Origin: Arthrobacter sp. NicSoilB4
GTDB lineage: Bacteria; Actinomycetota; Actinomycetes; Actinomycetales; Micrococcaceae
DNA length: 64,000 bases
Assembly: GCF_019977335.1 (NCBI RefSeq)
Contig: NZ_AP024653.1
Coordinates: 3,658,001 to 3,722,000 of the forward strand
Reading direction: 5' to 3'
Shown here: piece by piece, positions 17,078 to 25,808 of the stretch
How the letters are laid out: every line of letters starts with the position of its first letter
Numbering within the stretch: the stretch's first letter is position 1
Program-made: the position numbers and the translations under genes
Notes under the pieces: generated by a model
What the model saw: the letters and a program-made list of their open reading frames with translations, nothing else
Database searches by the model: none
Told to the model about the DNA's origin: nothing

Positions 17078-18274
17078 ATGGATCCGCTCGCACTGACCCT
17101 GATTGAACTCGGGGCCGTCGTCTTTTGCCTCGGCATGTTGGCGAGGCTGGCCGGGCGGATCGGCATGTCCCCTATCCCGTTGTACCTCATCGGCGGCCTG
17201 TTCTTCGGGGCCGGCGGCGTTGTGAAGCTCGAAGGTATGCACGAATTCGCACATCTCTCAAGCGAGATCGGCGTCATCCTCCTCCTGCTTATGCTCGGAT
17301 TGGAATATACGGCCGCCGAACTGGTCACCGGGCTGCGCCGCTCGTGGCAGGCCGGCGTCCTGGACCTGGTGCTGAACTTCCTGCCGGGCGCCCTGCTCGC
17401 GATCCTGCTGGGCTGGGGCGTGGTCGGAGCGATGGTGATGGGCGGCGTCACGTACATTTCCTCGTCGGGGATCGCGGCCAAGGTGATCACGGACCTTGGC
17501 CGGATCGGCAACCGCGAAACTCCGGTGGTGCTCTCGATCCTGGTGTTTGAGGATCTGGCCATGGCCATCTACCTGCCGATCCTGACGGCGACCCTGGCCG
17601 GGGTCAGCTTCGTTGTGGGGCTGCAGACCGTCGGGATCTCACTCGCCGTCGTCACTGTGGTCCTGCTGGTCGCGCTGCGGCACGGCCATCACGTATCCAA
17701 GGCCGTGCACAGCGAAAACTCCGAGGTGTTCCTGCTCAATCTGCTTGGGGCGGCGCTGCTGGTGGCCGGTCTCGCCGCGGCCATGCAGGTGTCCGCGGCG
17801 GTGGGCGCCTTTATGCTCGGAATTGCGATTTCAGGTGCCACCGCGCATAACGCAACGCGGATCCTGGAGCCGCTGCGGGATCTCTTCGCGGCGATCTTTT
17901 TTGTGGTCTTCGGCCTCAACACGGACCCCTCCACCATCCCGCCAGTTCTTGGCTGGGCCCTGCTCCTGGCCATTGTCACGGCGACCACCAAAATGCTCAC
18001 CGGGATTTGGGCGGCGAAGCGCGCCGGGATCGGCGTGCCGGGCCGCTTCCGTGCCGGCGCCGCGCTGATCGCCCGCGGAGAGTTCTCGATCGTGATCGCC
18101 GGGCTCGCGGTGGCCTCCGGCGTCGTCCCCGCGGAGCTCGCGGCGCTGGCGACGGCCTACGTGCTGATTATGGCCGTGACGGGCCCGCTCGCGGCCCGGT
18201 TCGTGGAGCCGGTCGTGGCGATGCTGCGCCGCCCGGCAAAGCCGCCCGCGGTCCGGACGGCCGACGGGATCTGA
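17078..18274 (+). CDS. khtU: Cation:proton antiporter, KhtU / CPA2 family
   Basis: A 398-aa membrane antiporter with about 12-13 helices. Typical CPA2 pieces are IGMSPIPLYLIGGLFFG, VILLLLMLGLEYTAAEL, the discontinuous helix region SSGIAAKVITDLG, and FEDLAMAIYLP with the conserved acid. FRAGAALIARGEFSIVIAGLA is the conserved late helix. Unlike KefC, it has no RCK domain of its own. The separate khtT just upstream supplies it. Role: K+/H+ exchange for pH or electrophile stress, inferred from the family. Confidence 0.92.
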   Translation: MDPLALTLIELGAVVFCLGMLARLAGRIGMSPIPLYLIGGLFFGAGGVVKLEGMHEFAHLSSEIGVILLLLMLGLEYTAAELVTGLRRSWQAGVLDLVLNFLPGALLAILLGWGVVGAMVMGGVTYISSSGIAAKVITDLGRIGNRETPVVLSILVFEDLAMAIYLPILTATLAGVSFVVGLQTVGISLAVVTVVLLVALRHGHHVSKAVHSENSEVFLLNLLGAALLVAGLAAAMQVSAAVGAFMLGIAISGATAHNATRILEPLRDLFAAIFFVVFGLNTDPSTIPPVLGWALLLAIVTATTKMLTGIWAAKRAGIGVPGRFRAGAALIARGEFSIVIAGLAVASGVVPAELAALATAYVLIMAVTGPLAARFVEPVVAMLRRPAKPPAVRTADGI

Positions 18275-18331
18275 CCGCACTGCAGGCCTGCGCCGCACAG
18301 CCCGTCAGTACCGCGTCCCGCGGTTGCGTTC

Positions 18332-18907
18332 TCAGACGTCCGTGCGGTGGAAGTTCAGGTGGCTGCGGCTGGCCGTCGGGCCGCGCTGGCCCTGGTAGCG
18401 GTTGCCGTACTCGCCGGAGCCGTACGGGTGTTCGGCGGCCGAGGTGAGCCGGAAGAAGCAGAACTGGCCGATCTTCATGCCCGGCCACAGCTTGATCGGC
18501 AGCGTCGCCATGTTGGACAACTCCAGGGTCACGTGGCCGGAGAAGCCAGGATCGATGAATCCGGCGGTCGAGTGCGTGAGCAGGCCAAGCCTGCCCAGCG
18601 AGGACTTGCCCTCGAGCCGGGCGGCGATATCGTCGGGGAGCGTCACCGTCTCGTACGTGGAACCCAGAACAAATTCCCCGGGGTGGAGGATGAAGGGTTC
18701 GCCGGCCTCGACCTCGACCAGGCGGGTCAGCTCGGGCTGTTCCTCGGCCGGGTCGATGTGGGCGTACTTGTGGTTGTCGAAGAGCCGGAAGAACTTGTCG
18801 ATCCGGACGTCCACCGACGATGGCTGGACCATGGCGGGGTCGAACGGCTCCAGAACGATCCGTTGGGAATCAATTTCGGCACGAATGTCGCGGTCTGAGA
18901 TCAGCAC
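18332..18907 (-). CDS. dcd: dCTP deaminase, dUMP-forming type
   Basis: A 191-aa homotrimeric nucleotide enzyme. The block [20 protein letters not shown] and the following GHVTLELSN match the mycobacterial bifunctional dCTP deaminase/dUTPase, which takes dCTP straight to dUMP. Length and C-terminal tail ([12 protein letters not shown]) are as in that group. It supplies the dUMP for thymidylate synthesis. It is a single gene. The 64-bp gap to the SRPBCC gene on the same strand may hold a promoter. Confidence 0.95.
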   Translation of the reverse strand: MLISDRDIRAEIDSQRIVLEPFDPAMVQPSSVDVRIDKFFRLFDNHKYAHIDPAEEQPELTRLVEVEAGEPFILHPGEFVLGSTYETVTLPDDIAARLEGKSSLGRLGLLTHSTAGFIDPGFSGHVTLELSNMATLPIKLWPGMKIGQFCFFRLTSAAEHPYGSGEYGNRYQGQRGPTASRSHLNFHRTDV

Positions 18908-18971
18908 AGTCTCAAAATTACCGTACCCGCGGGGAACAAATGTGCGCGGGGCCAGTGTTACGGCACTGCCG

Positions 18972-19427
18972 TTACGGCCCGGACTGTTCTTCCAGTTGGT
19001 CTTCCAGCACCGATTTGAGCTGCTCCAGCTGGCAGACTTCAGCCTTCATCCGCCGGCGGAAGGGGGACCTCAGCCGGGCCATGATTCCCTGGGGCTCCCG
19101 CTCGAGGGCAAAACGGACGCGGGTGCTGCCGCCTTCCGTGCTCAGGTAGTAGCCGCCGTGCATCCGCTCCAGCCCGGCCAGGGCCCTGTACTGGATCTCA
19201 GCCCCGGGCCGCGCCTCGGTGATCTCAAAATCTCCGCTGAGGGTGCGCCCGCCGGGGCCCGCGATGGTCTGCCGGTACACGGCGCCCTTCGTCCCTGCGG
19301 CGCCGGACTCCAGCTCAATGCTGCGGACGCCTGCACGCCAGCTGGGCAGGTTGCGGGCGTCCAGCAGGAAGTCATACACGCTCATGGCATCCCGTTGGAT
19401 GACGACGTCGTACTCTGCGATTGCCAC
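18972..19427 (-). CDS. SRPBCC (START-like) family protein
   Basis: A 151-aa protein of the polyketide-cyclase/START-like fold ([21 protein letters not shown], then a typical beta-rich middle and a long C-terminal helix). Such proteins bind hydrophobic ligands in a deep pocket, and the ligand here is unknown. The start is GTG at 19427, preceded by AAGGA. The C-terminal helix ([23 protein letters not shown]) is charged and may be a short coiled coil. Confidence 0.8.
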   Translation of the reverse strand: MAIAEYDVVIQRDAMSVYDFLLDARNLPSWRAGVRSIELESGAAGTKGAVYRQTIAGPGGRTLSGDFEITEARPGAEIQYRALAGLERMHGGYYLSTEGGSTRVRFALEREPQGIMARLRSPFRRRMKAEVCQLEQLKSVLEDQLEEQSGP

Positions 19428-19507
19428 GGAAATCCTTGCTCGGCGGACAGCTGATGGGCGTAGCCCGCTTCCCCGGAACTGCAGCTAACCCCTTCAGGAT
19501 AGACAGC

Positions 19508-19542
19508 AAGGCCCGCCCCGCGCGGCTGCGGGGGCGGGCCTT
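19508..19542 (-). terminator. GC-rich hairpin terminator after the aromatic acid transporter
   Basis: AAGGCCCGCCCC (19508-19519) pairs perfectly with GGGGCGGGCCTT (19531-19542) around an 11-nt loop. It lies 70 bp past the stop of the MFS gene that ends at 19612 and just upstream of the SRPBCC gene. Confidence 0.75.
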
Positions 19543-19611
19543 TATCGAAGAGTTATGGGCCTCCGGACTGTGTACTGGTCCGTGACTCCTTCGCAGCGGC
19601 TGATCCAGGGG

Positions 19612-20922
19612 CTACTTTTCGGTCAGCTTCGGCACCGAGAACACCACAATGGCGCCGACCACGGCGAAGGCCGCGAACATGTAGAAGTTAAGCTGCCAGC
19701 CGAAGGCCATGCCGGCGATCAGCCCGCCGATCAGCGGCCCGCAGATGGCGCCGATGCGCCCGATGCCAAGGGACCAGCTGAGGGCGGTGGCACTCAGGGA
19801 CTGCGGGTAGTGGGTGGCGCAGTAGCCGCCCACCAGAATCTGGGTTCCCACGGAGCCGAGGCCGGCGAAGGCGACGATCACGAGCAGCATCGCCAGCGGG
19901 AGCTGGAGGCTCAGCATCAGGATGGCGACGAAGGCGAGGAGGAAGGACGCCGTCACTACCTTGCGGATGCCGATCTTGTCCGCCAGCACGGAGGCGCTGA
20001 TGGAGCCCACGATCGCGCCGGCGTTGAGGACCAGCAGGAACGTCAGGGCATCCCCGAGCTGGAAGCCGGCCTGGCGCATGATCTGCGGGAGCCAGGTGTT
20101 CAGCCCGTAGACCAGCAGCAGGCCGCAGAAGTTGGCGAGCGCGAACAGGACCGTGGAGCGGACCCATTTGCGGGTGAACAAGGTCTTCATGGCTGATTTG
20201 GGTGCTTCGGCGCCTGTCTTGACGTCCTCGGCCGTGACGATGTCCGAGTAGACCAGGCCGTACCGGTCCGCGGTGGCTCTGGCTTCTTCGATGCGCTGCT
20301 TGCGGGCCAGGTACGCCACCGATTCGGGCAGGAGCTTCCAGGCGATGGGGAGCAGGGTGACCAGGGGCAGGGCGCCGATGGCGTACATCCAGCGGAAGTC
20401 GATGTGCTGCAGGAGGTTGATGGCGAGCAGCGATGCGCCGACGCCGCCCACCGAGTAGCCGCTGAACATGACGGCGTTGGCGATCTGGCGGCGCTCCTTG
20501 CGGGCGTACTCGACGGTCAGCGCAATGCAGGTCGGCACGATGCCACCCAGGCCCAGGCCGGTCAGGAACCGCAGGAAGCCGAAGACCTCGGCGGTCGGAG
20601 CGAAGGCCGTGAGCAGCATGCAGGTGGAGAACCAGGCGATGCAGGCCAGCATGATGCGGCGGCGGCCCAGTTTGTCGGTCAGGATGCCGACGGAGAGCGT
20701 GCCGACCAGCATCCCGACCAGGGCCAGGCTGCCGATCAGGCCTGCCTGCGCGGGGGTGACACCCCATTCCTGGAACTTCAGGATCGTGGGGACGGTGGAA
20801 CCGTAGACCACCAGGTCATAGCCATCAAAGACGATGGCCACGAAGCACAGGATGAGGACCGCGTGGCCCTTCCAGCGAGGTGTGGCCTCGTTGCGCAACT
20901 CAGTCGACATTGACTGCGTCAT
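19612..20922 (-). CDS. Aromatic acid:H+ symporter, MFS AAHS family
   Basis: A 436-aa, 12-helix permease. The first helix motif FDGYDLVVYGSTVPTIL is diagnostic for the aromatic acid:H+ symporters (PcaK, BenK, MhbT). The loop 2-3 motif GILTDKLGRRRIM is intact. It should import a benzoate-type acid with protons. The position, at the end of a cluster for an ortho-substituted benzoate, makes that acid the likely substrate. It is separated from the TPP enzyme upstream by 145 bp that hold an inverted repeat, so it may have its own promoter. Confidence 0.9.
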   Translation of the reverse strand: MTQSMSTELRNEATPRWKGHAVLILCFVAIVFDGYDLVVYGSTVPTILKFQEWGVTPAQAGLIGSLALVGMLVGTLSVGILTDKLGRRRIMLACIAWFSTCMLLTAFAPTAEVFGFLRFLTGLGLGGIVPTCIALTVEYARKERRQIANAVMFSGYSVGGVGASLLAINLLQHIDFRWMYAIGALPLVTLLPIAWKLLPESVAYLARKQRIEEARATADRYGLVYSDIVTAEDVKTGAEAPKSAMKTLFTRKWVRSTVLFALANFCGLLLVYGLNTWLPQIMRQAGFQLGDALTFLLVLNAGAIVGSISASVLADKIGIRKVVTASFLLAFVAILMLSLQLPLAMLLVIVAFAGLGSVGTQILVGGYCATHYPQSLSATALSWSLGIGRIGAICGPLIGGLIAGMAFGWQLNFYMFAAFAVVGAIVVFSVPKLTEK

Positions 20923-21025
20923 GGATGTACCTCTCGTTGAGATTTCATTGGGGATTTGTGTGGTAGCTCACATGCTGTGCCCACTGTGTCACGCATTGAT
21001 TCCGACAGTAAACAAATCAGCATAT

Positions 21026-21042
21026 ATCGTTTTCGTAACGAT
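21026..21042. promoter_or_regulatory. Possible operator upstream of the aromatic acid transporter
   Basis: ATCGTT, a 5-nt spacer, AACGAT, in an AT-richer stretch 104 bp upstream of the transporter start. It could bind a cluster regulator. Nothing identical was found upstream of the other operons of the cluster. Confidence 0.3.
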
Positions 21043-21067
21043 CGTCATCGATTGCCGGGGGCGGGTG

Positions 21068-22828
21068 TCAGTGCCCCTTGAATGCCTCGGCCAGCCACCA
21101 CGCGCCGCCGTCGGACGCGATCTTGGCATCGATGACCAGCGGACGGGCGGGACGCTCCCGCACCCAGGCGCGGACCTCTTTGAGGTCCGCCACGCTGCGG
21201 ACCGTCACGGCGTCCGCGCCGAAGCCACGGGCGATCGCGGCGATGTCCGTGTCGGGGAAGGTGACGGTACTGAGATCGACGGCAGGGCCGACGTCGGCGC
21301 CGCCCTCATCCGTGCCGCCGGCGCCGAAGTGGTGGACTTCCGCACCGTAGCCGGCGTCGTTGTAGATGATGCAGACCAGGGGCAGCTCCAGGCGGACGGC
21401 GGTCTCCAGTTCGCTGATGCCCATCAGGAACCCGCCGTCCCCGGCGCCGAGTACCGGCAGCCGGTCCGGCCTGGCCATCGCGGCTCCGATCGCCGTGGAG
21501 AGGCCCAGGCCGATCGACTGGAAGGCCTGGGTGAAACAGAAGCCGAACTCGTCGGGGACCCTCAGGTAGGTGCTGGGGTAGCCCATGAAGTTGCCGGAGT
21601 CGATCGAGACAATCCGGTCCGCGGGCAGGATGGCGTCCAGTTCGCGGCTCAGCACGCGGGGATCGATCCGCCCGCCGCCGGAGAGGTCCGGCGTTTCGAC
21701 GCCGTTCCAGCGCGAGCGTTCTGCGATGGCGGCCGCGTTCTCCGCGGTGCGGTACTTCCCGGCCGGTTCCGGCTGGAGCGTCCGCAGCTCCGAGAGGACA
21801 TCCGCCGCGGTCAGCGCGGCATCACCCACCACGCCCAGGTCGACGGGCCGGTTGGCGCCGAGCGCGGAGTCCTCGACGTCGACCTGCACCACGGCGGTCC
21901 CGTCCGAGATCAGGTGGCCATGCCGCATGGTCCACATGTTCAGCGCGCAGCCCCAGCCGATAATCAGGTCGGCGCCCTGGATCAGCCCGGCGCTGAGCGG
22001 CGACGAGAACCCGCCGGAGATCCCGAGGTTGAAGTCCTCGTCCTGGAACAGCCCGTTCGCCACCGCCGATGTGGCCACGAGCGCGCCGGCGTGGGCTGCC
22101 AGGGCCCGCAGTTGCTCCCCGGCGGTCCGTGCGCCGCGTCCTGCCACAAAGACCGGGCGCTCTGCGGCGTTAATCAGGTGCGCCAGGCGCCGGACGCTGG
22201 CGGCGGAGGGGCGGACCGGCTGGGCGTCGGCAACCACGGCCGGGTGCCCGCCCGGGTGCGCGGCGGGGGCAGGGGCGGACTGGACGTCGAGGGGCAGGTT
22301 GAGAACTACGGTGCGGCGTTCGTTCCGTGCCGTGCGGAAGGCCCGGAGGGTGTCCGCGACGGCGGTTGCCGGGGAATGGATCCGCTCGCTCACGGCCCCG
22401 ACGCTGCGGGCGAGGGCATCCTGGTCGATCTTGAAGTTGGACCGGACCGCGGAGGCCTGAGTGTCGGCCGTCAGCACGATCAGCGGCGTGCGGCTCTTGG
22501 CAGCTTCGCCGATCCCGGTGATCGCGTTGCTCAGCCCGCAGCCCTGGTGGGTACTGACGACGCCCACCCGCCCGGACATCCGGGAGTAGGCATCGGCCAT
22601 CGTGGCCGCGCCGCCCTCGTGCCGGGCCGCGGTGAAGGGCACTCCGGCGAGGCGCAGGGCATTGGTCACCTCGAAGTTGCCGCTGCCGACGACGCCGAAG
22701 ACATGCCCGACGCCGAGCTCCGCCAGGGTCCGGCCGACGAGCCGGGCCACGGTCGCCGGAACAGTCTCCTGCGGGGCATCGACGGCCTGCACCAGCGCGT
22801 CCAGTGAACTTTGTGAAACTACTAGCAT
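21068..22828 (-). CDS. TPP-dependent enzyme of the acetolactate synthase / benzoylformate decarboxylase superfamily
   Basis: A 586-aa protein with the three domains of the POX/ALS family. The catalytic glutamate is E71 in ARHEGGAATMADAYSR. The TPP motif starts at GDGGFL (about residue 463) and ends with NDAGYG (about 490). Relatives include acetolactate synthases, aryl-glyoxylate decarboxylases and carboligases, so the reaction cannot be named. The start at ATG 22828 is preferred because GGGAGGT lies 6 nt upstream, while a GTG at 22843 has no such site. It is divergent from a thioesterase with only 60 bp between starts, and it belongs to the aromatic cluster by position. Confidence 0.8.
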   Translation of the reverse strand: MLVVSQSSLDALVQAVDAPQETVPATVARLVGRTLAELGVGHVFGVVGSGNFEVTNALRLAGVPFTAARHEGGAATMADAYSRMSGRVGVVSTHQGCGLSNAITGIGEAAKSRTPLIVLTADTQASAVRSNFKIDQDALARSVGAVSERIHSPATAVADTLRAFRTARNERRTVVLNLPLDVQSAPAPAAHPGGHPAVVADAQPVRPSAASVRRLAHLINAAERPVFVAGRGARTAGEQLRALAAHAGALVATSAVANGLFQDEDFNLGISGGFSSPLSAGLIQGADLIIGWGCALNMWTMRHGHLISDGTAVVQVDVEDSALGANRPVDLGVVGDAALTAADVLSELRTLQPEPAGKYRTAENAAAIAERSRWNGVETPDLSGGGRIDPRVLSRELDAILPADRIVSIDSGNFMGYPSTYLRVPDEFGFCFTQAFQSIGLGLSTAIGAAMARPDRLPVLGAGDGGFLMGISELETAVRLELPLVCIIYNDAGYGAEVHHFGAGGTDEGGADVGPAVDLSTVTFPDTDIAAIARGFGADAVTVRSVADLKEVRAWVRERPARPLVIDAKIASDGGAWWLAEAFKGH

Positions 22829-22888
22829 GGACTTACCTCCCACTCAGTAATGCACTCGTATTGCTCTTCGAACTTTCAGGCGGCATCC

Positions 22889-23338
22889 ATGAACCCCACC
22901 CAGTCCCTCCCCTGCATTGCCGCGACGGCAACCCTGGAACGGACCATTGAATGGGTGGATACGGATGCCGCGGGGCACCAGCACAATTCGGCGGTGCTCC
23001 GCTTTGTCGAGGCCTGCGAGGCCAAGTTGTTCCGGGACATGGATCTGCCGGGGTACTTTCCGTCGGCACCGCGGGTTCGCCACGAGCTCAACTACCGGGC
23101 AAAGTTGTACTTCGGCCAGCGGGTCACCACCACCGTAGTAGTGGAGAAAATCGGCCGCACGTCCTTGACGTTCAGCTTTGAGGTGTGGGGCGAGGAGTTC
23201 CGGGGCGAACCCCGGGTCCTCGCCGCGCACGGATCCTTCGTCACGGCGCATGTCGCCCAGGGCGCCGCGGCCGCCAGCCCGTGGCCGGCGGACCTGGCGG
23301 CCAAAGTCACCGCCCGCGCGGCGCAAAGCCAGGACTAG
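22889..23338 (+). CDS. Hotdog-fold acyl-CoA thioesterase (4HBT type)
   Basis: A 149-aa single hotdog domain. The motif WVDTDAAGHQHNSAVLRFVE follows the 4-hydroxybenzoyl-CoA thioesterase pattern with the catalytic aspartate near the N-terminus. It could release free acid from the hydroxylated aryl-CoA made by the monooxygenase next door. The ATG at 22889 is chosen because AGGCGG precedes it. An ATG at 22850 would leave only 21 bp to the divergent gene. It is convergent with the monooxygenase gene, with a strong hairpin between them. Confidence 0.85.
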   Translation: MNPTQSLPCIAATATLERTIEWVDTDAAGHQHNSAVLRFVEACEAKLFRDMDLPGYFPSAPRVRHELNYRAKLYFGQRVTTTVVVEKIGRTSLTFSFEVWGEEFRGEPRVLAAHGSFVTAHVAQGAAAASPWPADLAAKVTARAAQSQD

Positions 23339-23356
23339 CCCGCCCGGCCGCTGCCC

Positions 23357-23378
23357 GGCACCGCGCCCTTGCGGTGCC
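23357..23378. terminator. Hairpin between convergent thioesterase and monooxygenase genes
   Basis: GGCACCGC, loop GCCCTT, GCGGTGCC, followed by TT. It is nested in a wider pair of CGCCCGGC/GCCGGGCG arms (23341-23348 and 23392-23399). It is well placed to end transcription from both sides. Confidence 0.7.
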
Positions 23379-23416
23379 TTGCAGCAGTCGCGCCGGGCGG
23401 CGATTCCGTACCGACC

Positions 23417-25798
23417 CTAGACCGACGCCGGCACCTTCGCCGGCGTCCAGCGCAGGTGGGTGGGCAGTTCGGCGATCTCCGGCTCCCGCACGAGCGCGAG
23501 CCGGGGCCGGACCGCGTCGGTGCGGGCCGCCGGCGGCTTGCGGCTGCCGGCACGGAACTGCTGCGGCCAGTCGGCGCCCGGCCCGCGGTAGTCCTGCTCG
23601 ATCGCCGCATGCAGGGTCCACTGCGGATCAAACAGGTGGGTGCGGCCGAGGGCGCACAGGTCCGCCCGCCCGGCCAGCAGGATCGAGTTGACGTCGTCGT
23701 AGGAGGACACCGCCCCGACGGCGATCACCGCCACGCCTGCCTTGTGGGCCACTTCCTGCCGGATGCGGTCCGCGAACGGGGTCTGGTAGCTGCGGCCGTA
23801 GGCGGGCTTCTCCTCCTTGACCACCTGGCCGGAGGAGACGTCCACGCCGTCGGCGCCGTGTTCGACGAAGGCCCGGGCAATCGCGACGGCGTCGTGTTCG
23901 TCGTTGCCGCCGGGAGCCCAGTCGGTGGCCGAAAGCCGCACGGTCAACGGCTTGTCCGCGGGCCACGCGGCGCGGACGGCGTCGAAGACTTCCAGCGGGT
24001 AGCGGAGCCGGTTCTCCAGCGATCCGCCGTATTCGTCGGTGCGCAGGTTGGCCAGCGGCGAGAGGAACGAGGAGAGCAGGTAGCCGTGCGCGCAGTGCAG
24101 CTCCAGCAGGTCGAATCCGGCGGCGGCCGCACGGACGGTGGCGGCGACAAACTCGTCGCGGACCTGCTCCATTTCAGCCCGGCTGATTTCGCGGGGTGCC
24201 GGGCTGCCGGGGCCGTACGGTATGGCCGAGGGGCCCACCGGTTCCCAGCCGCCCTCGGGCAGCGGCTCGTCGATGCCTTCCCACATGAGTTTGGTGGAGC
24301 CTTTGCGGCCGGAGTGTCCCAGCTGGACGCCGATGGCCGCCGTCGAACGGCTGTGCACGAAGTCGACGATCTCCCGCCAGCTCTCCTGCTGGGCGTCGGT
24401 GTAGAGGCCGCTGCAGCCCGGCGTGATGCGGCCGGTCTCGGACACGCAGACCATCTCGGTCATGACCAGGCCGGCGCCGCCGAGGGCCTTGCTGCCGAGG
24501 TGGACGAGGTGGAAGTTGCCCGGGACGCCGTCGGTGGCGGAGTACATGTCCATCGGTGAGACGACGATCCGGTTCTTCAGTTCCAGCCCGCCGATCCGGT
24601 ATGGCTGGAACATGGCGGGGGCGCTGCCGGCGATGCCCTGGGTGCGGGCGAATTCCTCGTCCACCCGGGCCGCGAACTCGGGGTCGCGCAGCTTGAGGTT
24701 GTCGTAGGTGATCCGGCGGCTGCGGGTGAGCAGGTTGAAGCAGAACTGCACCGGGTTCTGGTCCTTGTACATGCCGATGTTCTCGAACCATTCGAGCGAG
24801 GCCTGCGCGGCGCGCTGGGTGGACTCGACCACCGGCCGGCGTTCCGTTTCGTAGGCTTCCAGGGCTGTTTCGAGCTCGGAGTGCTCGTGCAGGCAGGCGG
24901 CCAGGGCGAGGGAGTCCTCCATGGCCAGCTTGGTGCCGGAGCCGATGGAGAAGTGCGCGGTGTGGGCGGCGTCGCCGAGGAGCACGATGTTGCCGTGCCG
25001 CCAGGACTCGTTGCGGACGGTGGTGAAGTTGATCCACTTGGAGTTGTTGACCAGGACCTCGTGGCCCTCAAGCTCCTCGGCGAAGATGGTTCGGATGGCG
25101 GCCACGGCCGCCTCGTCGCTTTCGCCGGGCAGGAACGCCTGGTGCTCGGTGGCGTCGAAACCGGCGCTGCGCCAGACGTCCTCGTGCATTTCGACGATGA
25201 AGGTGCTGCCCTCGTCCGAGTAGGGGTAGCCGTGGATCTGCATGACGCCGTGCTCGGTGTCCTTGACGAAGAACTTGAACGCCTCAAAGACGAGGTCGGT
25301 GCCGAGCCACATGTACTTGGACCTGCGGACGTCCAGGCTGGGCCGGAACACGTCGGCGTAGCGGGAGCGGACGGCGGAGTTCAGGCCGTCCGCGGCGAGG
25401 ACCAGGTCGTAGTCCCGGCTGAGTTCCCCGACGTCCGGCGCCAGGGTGCTGAAGCGCAGGTCGACGCCGAGTTCGGCGCAGCGGCGCTGCAGCAGCTCGA
25501 GCAGCTCCTTGCGGCTCATGGCGGCGAAGCCCTGCCCGCCGACCGTGTGCTGCGCGTCCTTGAAGTGGATATCGATGTCGGTCCAGCGGGCGAAACGCTC
25601 GGACATGTACTCGGCGATCACGGTGTCCGCGTTGCCGATGCCGCCGAGGGTTTCGTCGCTGAAGACGACGCCGAAGCCGAAGGTGTCGGACGCGGCGTTG
25701 CGTTCCCAGACGGTGACCTCGTGGTTCGGGTCCAGCTGCTTCATGAGGGCGGCGAAGTAGAGTCCGCCCGGACCGCCGCCGATGATTGCGATTTTCAT
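23417..25798 (-). CDS. Aryl-CoA 5-monooxygenase/reductase fusion (salicylyl-CoA 5-hydroxylase / 2-aminobenzoyl-CoA monooxygenase type)
   Basis: A 793-aa fusion. The N-terminal half (about 1-390) is an FAD monooxygenase with IIGGGPGGLYFAAL at the start and GDAAHTAHFSIGSGTKLAMED for the flavin ribityl site. The C-terminal half (from about 410) is an Old Yellow Enzyme barrel (NRIVVSPMDMYS, QLGHSGRKG, HCAHGYLLSSFLSP). This exact architecture is known from 2-aminobenzoyl-CoA monooxygenase/reductase and from salicylyl-CoA 5-hydroxylase. Both act at carbon 5 of a CoA-bound ring. Which substrate is used here is not decided by sequence. The start at 25798 is fixed by the MKIAIIGGG N-terminus. It lies 10 bp after the aryl-CoA ligase. 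Confidence 0.9.
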   Translation of the reverse strand: MKIAIIGGGPGGLYFAALMKQLDPNHEVTVWERNAASDTFGFGVVFSDETLGGIGNADTVIAEYMSERFARWTDIDIHFKDAQHTVGGQGFAAMSRKELLELLQRRCAELGVDLRFSTLAPDVGELSRDYDLVLAADGLNSAVRSRYADVFRPSLDVRRSKYMWLGTDLVFEAFKFFVKDTEHGVMQIHGYPYSDEGSTFIVEMHEDVWRSAGFDATEHQAFLPGESDEAAVAAIRTIFAEELEGHEVLVNNSKWINFTTVRNESWRHGNIVLLGDAAHTAHFSIGSGTKLAMEDSLALAACLHEHSELETALEAYETERRPVVESTQRAAQASLEWFENIGMYKDQNPVQFCFNLLTRSRRITYDNLKLRDPEFAARVDEEFARTQGIAGSAPAMFQPYRIGGLELKNRIVVSPMDMYSATDGVPGNFHLVHLGSKALGGAGLVMTEMVCVSETGRITPGCSGLYTDAQQESWREIVDFVHSRSTAAIGVQLGHSGRKGSTKLMWEGIDEPLPEGGWEPVGPSAIPYGPGSPAPREISRAEMEQVRDEFVAATVRAAAAGFDLLELHCAHGYLLSSFLSPLANLRTDEYGGSLENRLRYPLEVFDAVRAAWPADKPLTVRLSATDWAPGGNDEHDAVAIARAFVEHGADGVDVSSGQVVKEEKPAYGRSYQTPFADRIRQEVAHKAGVAVIAVGAVSSYDDVNSILLAGRADLCALGRTHLFDPQWTLHAAIEQDYRGPGADWPQQFRAGSRKPPAARTDAVRPRLALVREPEIAELPTHLRWTPAKVPASV

Positions 25799-25808
25799 GT
25801 GGTGCCTC

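Noticed and set aside
20834..22807. Long plus-strand frame over the TPP enzyme
   Set aside because: High-GC shadow of the minus-strand gene, rich in Gly/Arg/His with no domain. The minus-strand frame has clear TPP-enzyme motifs.
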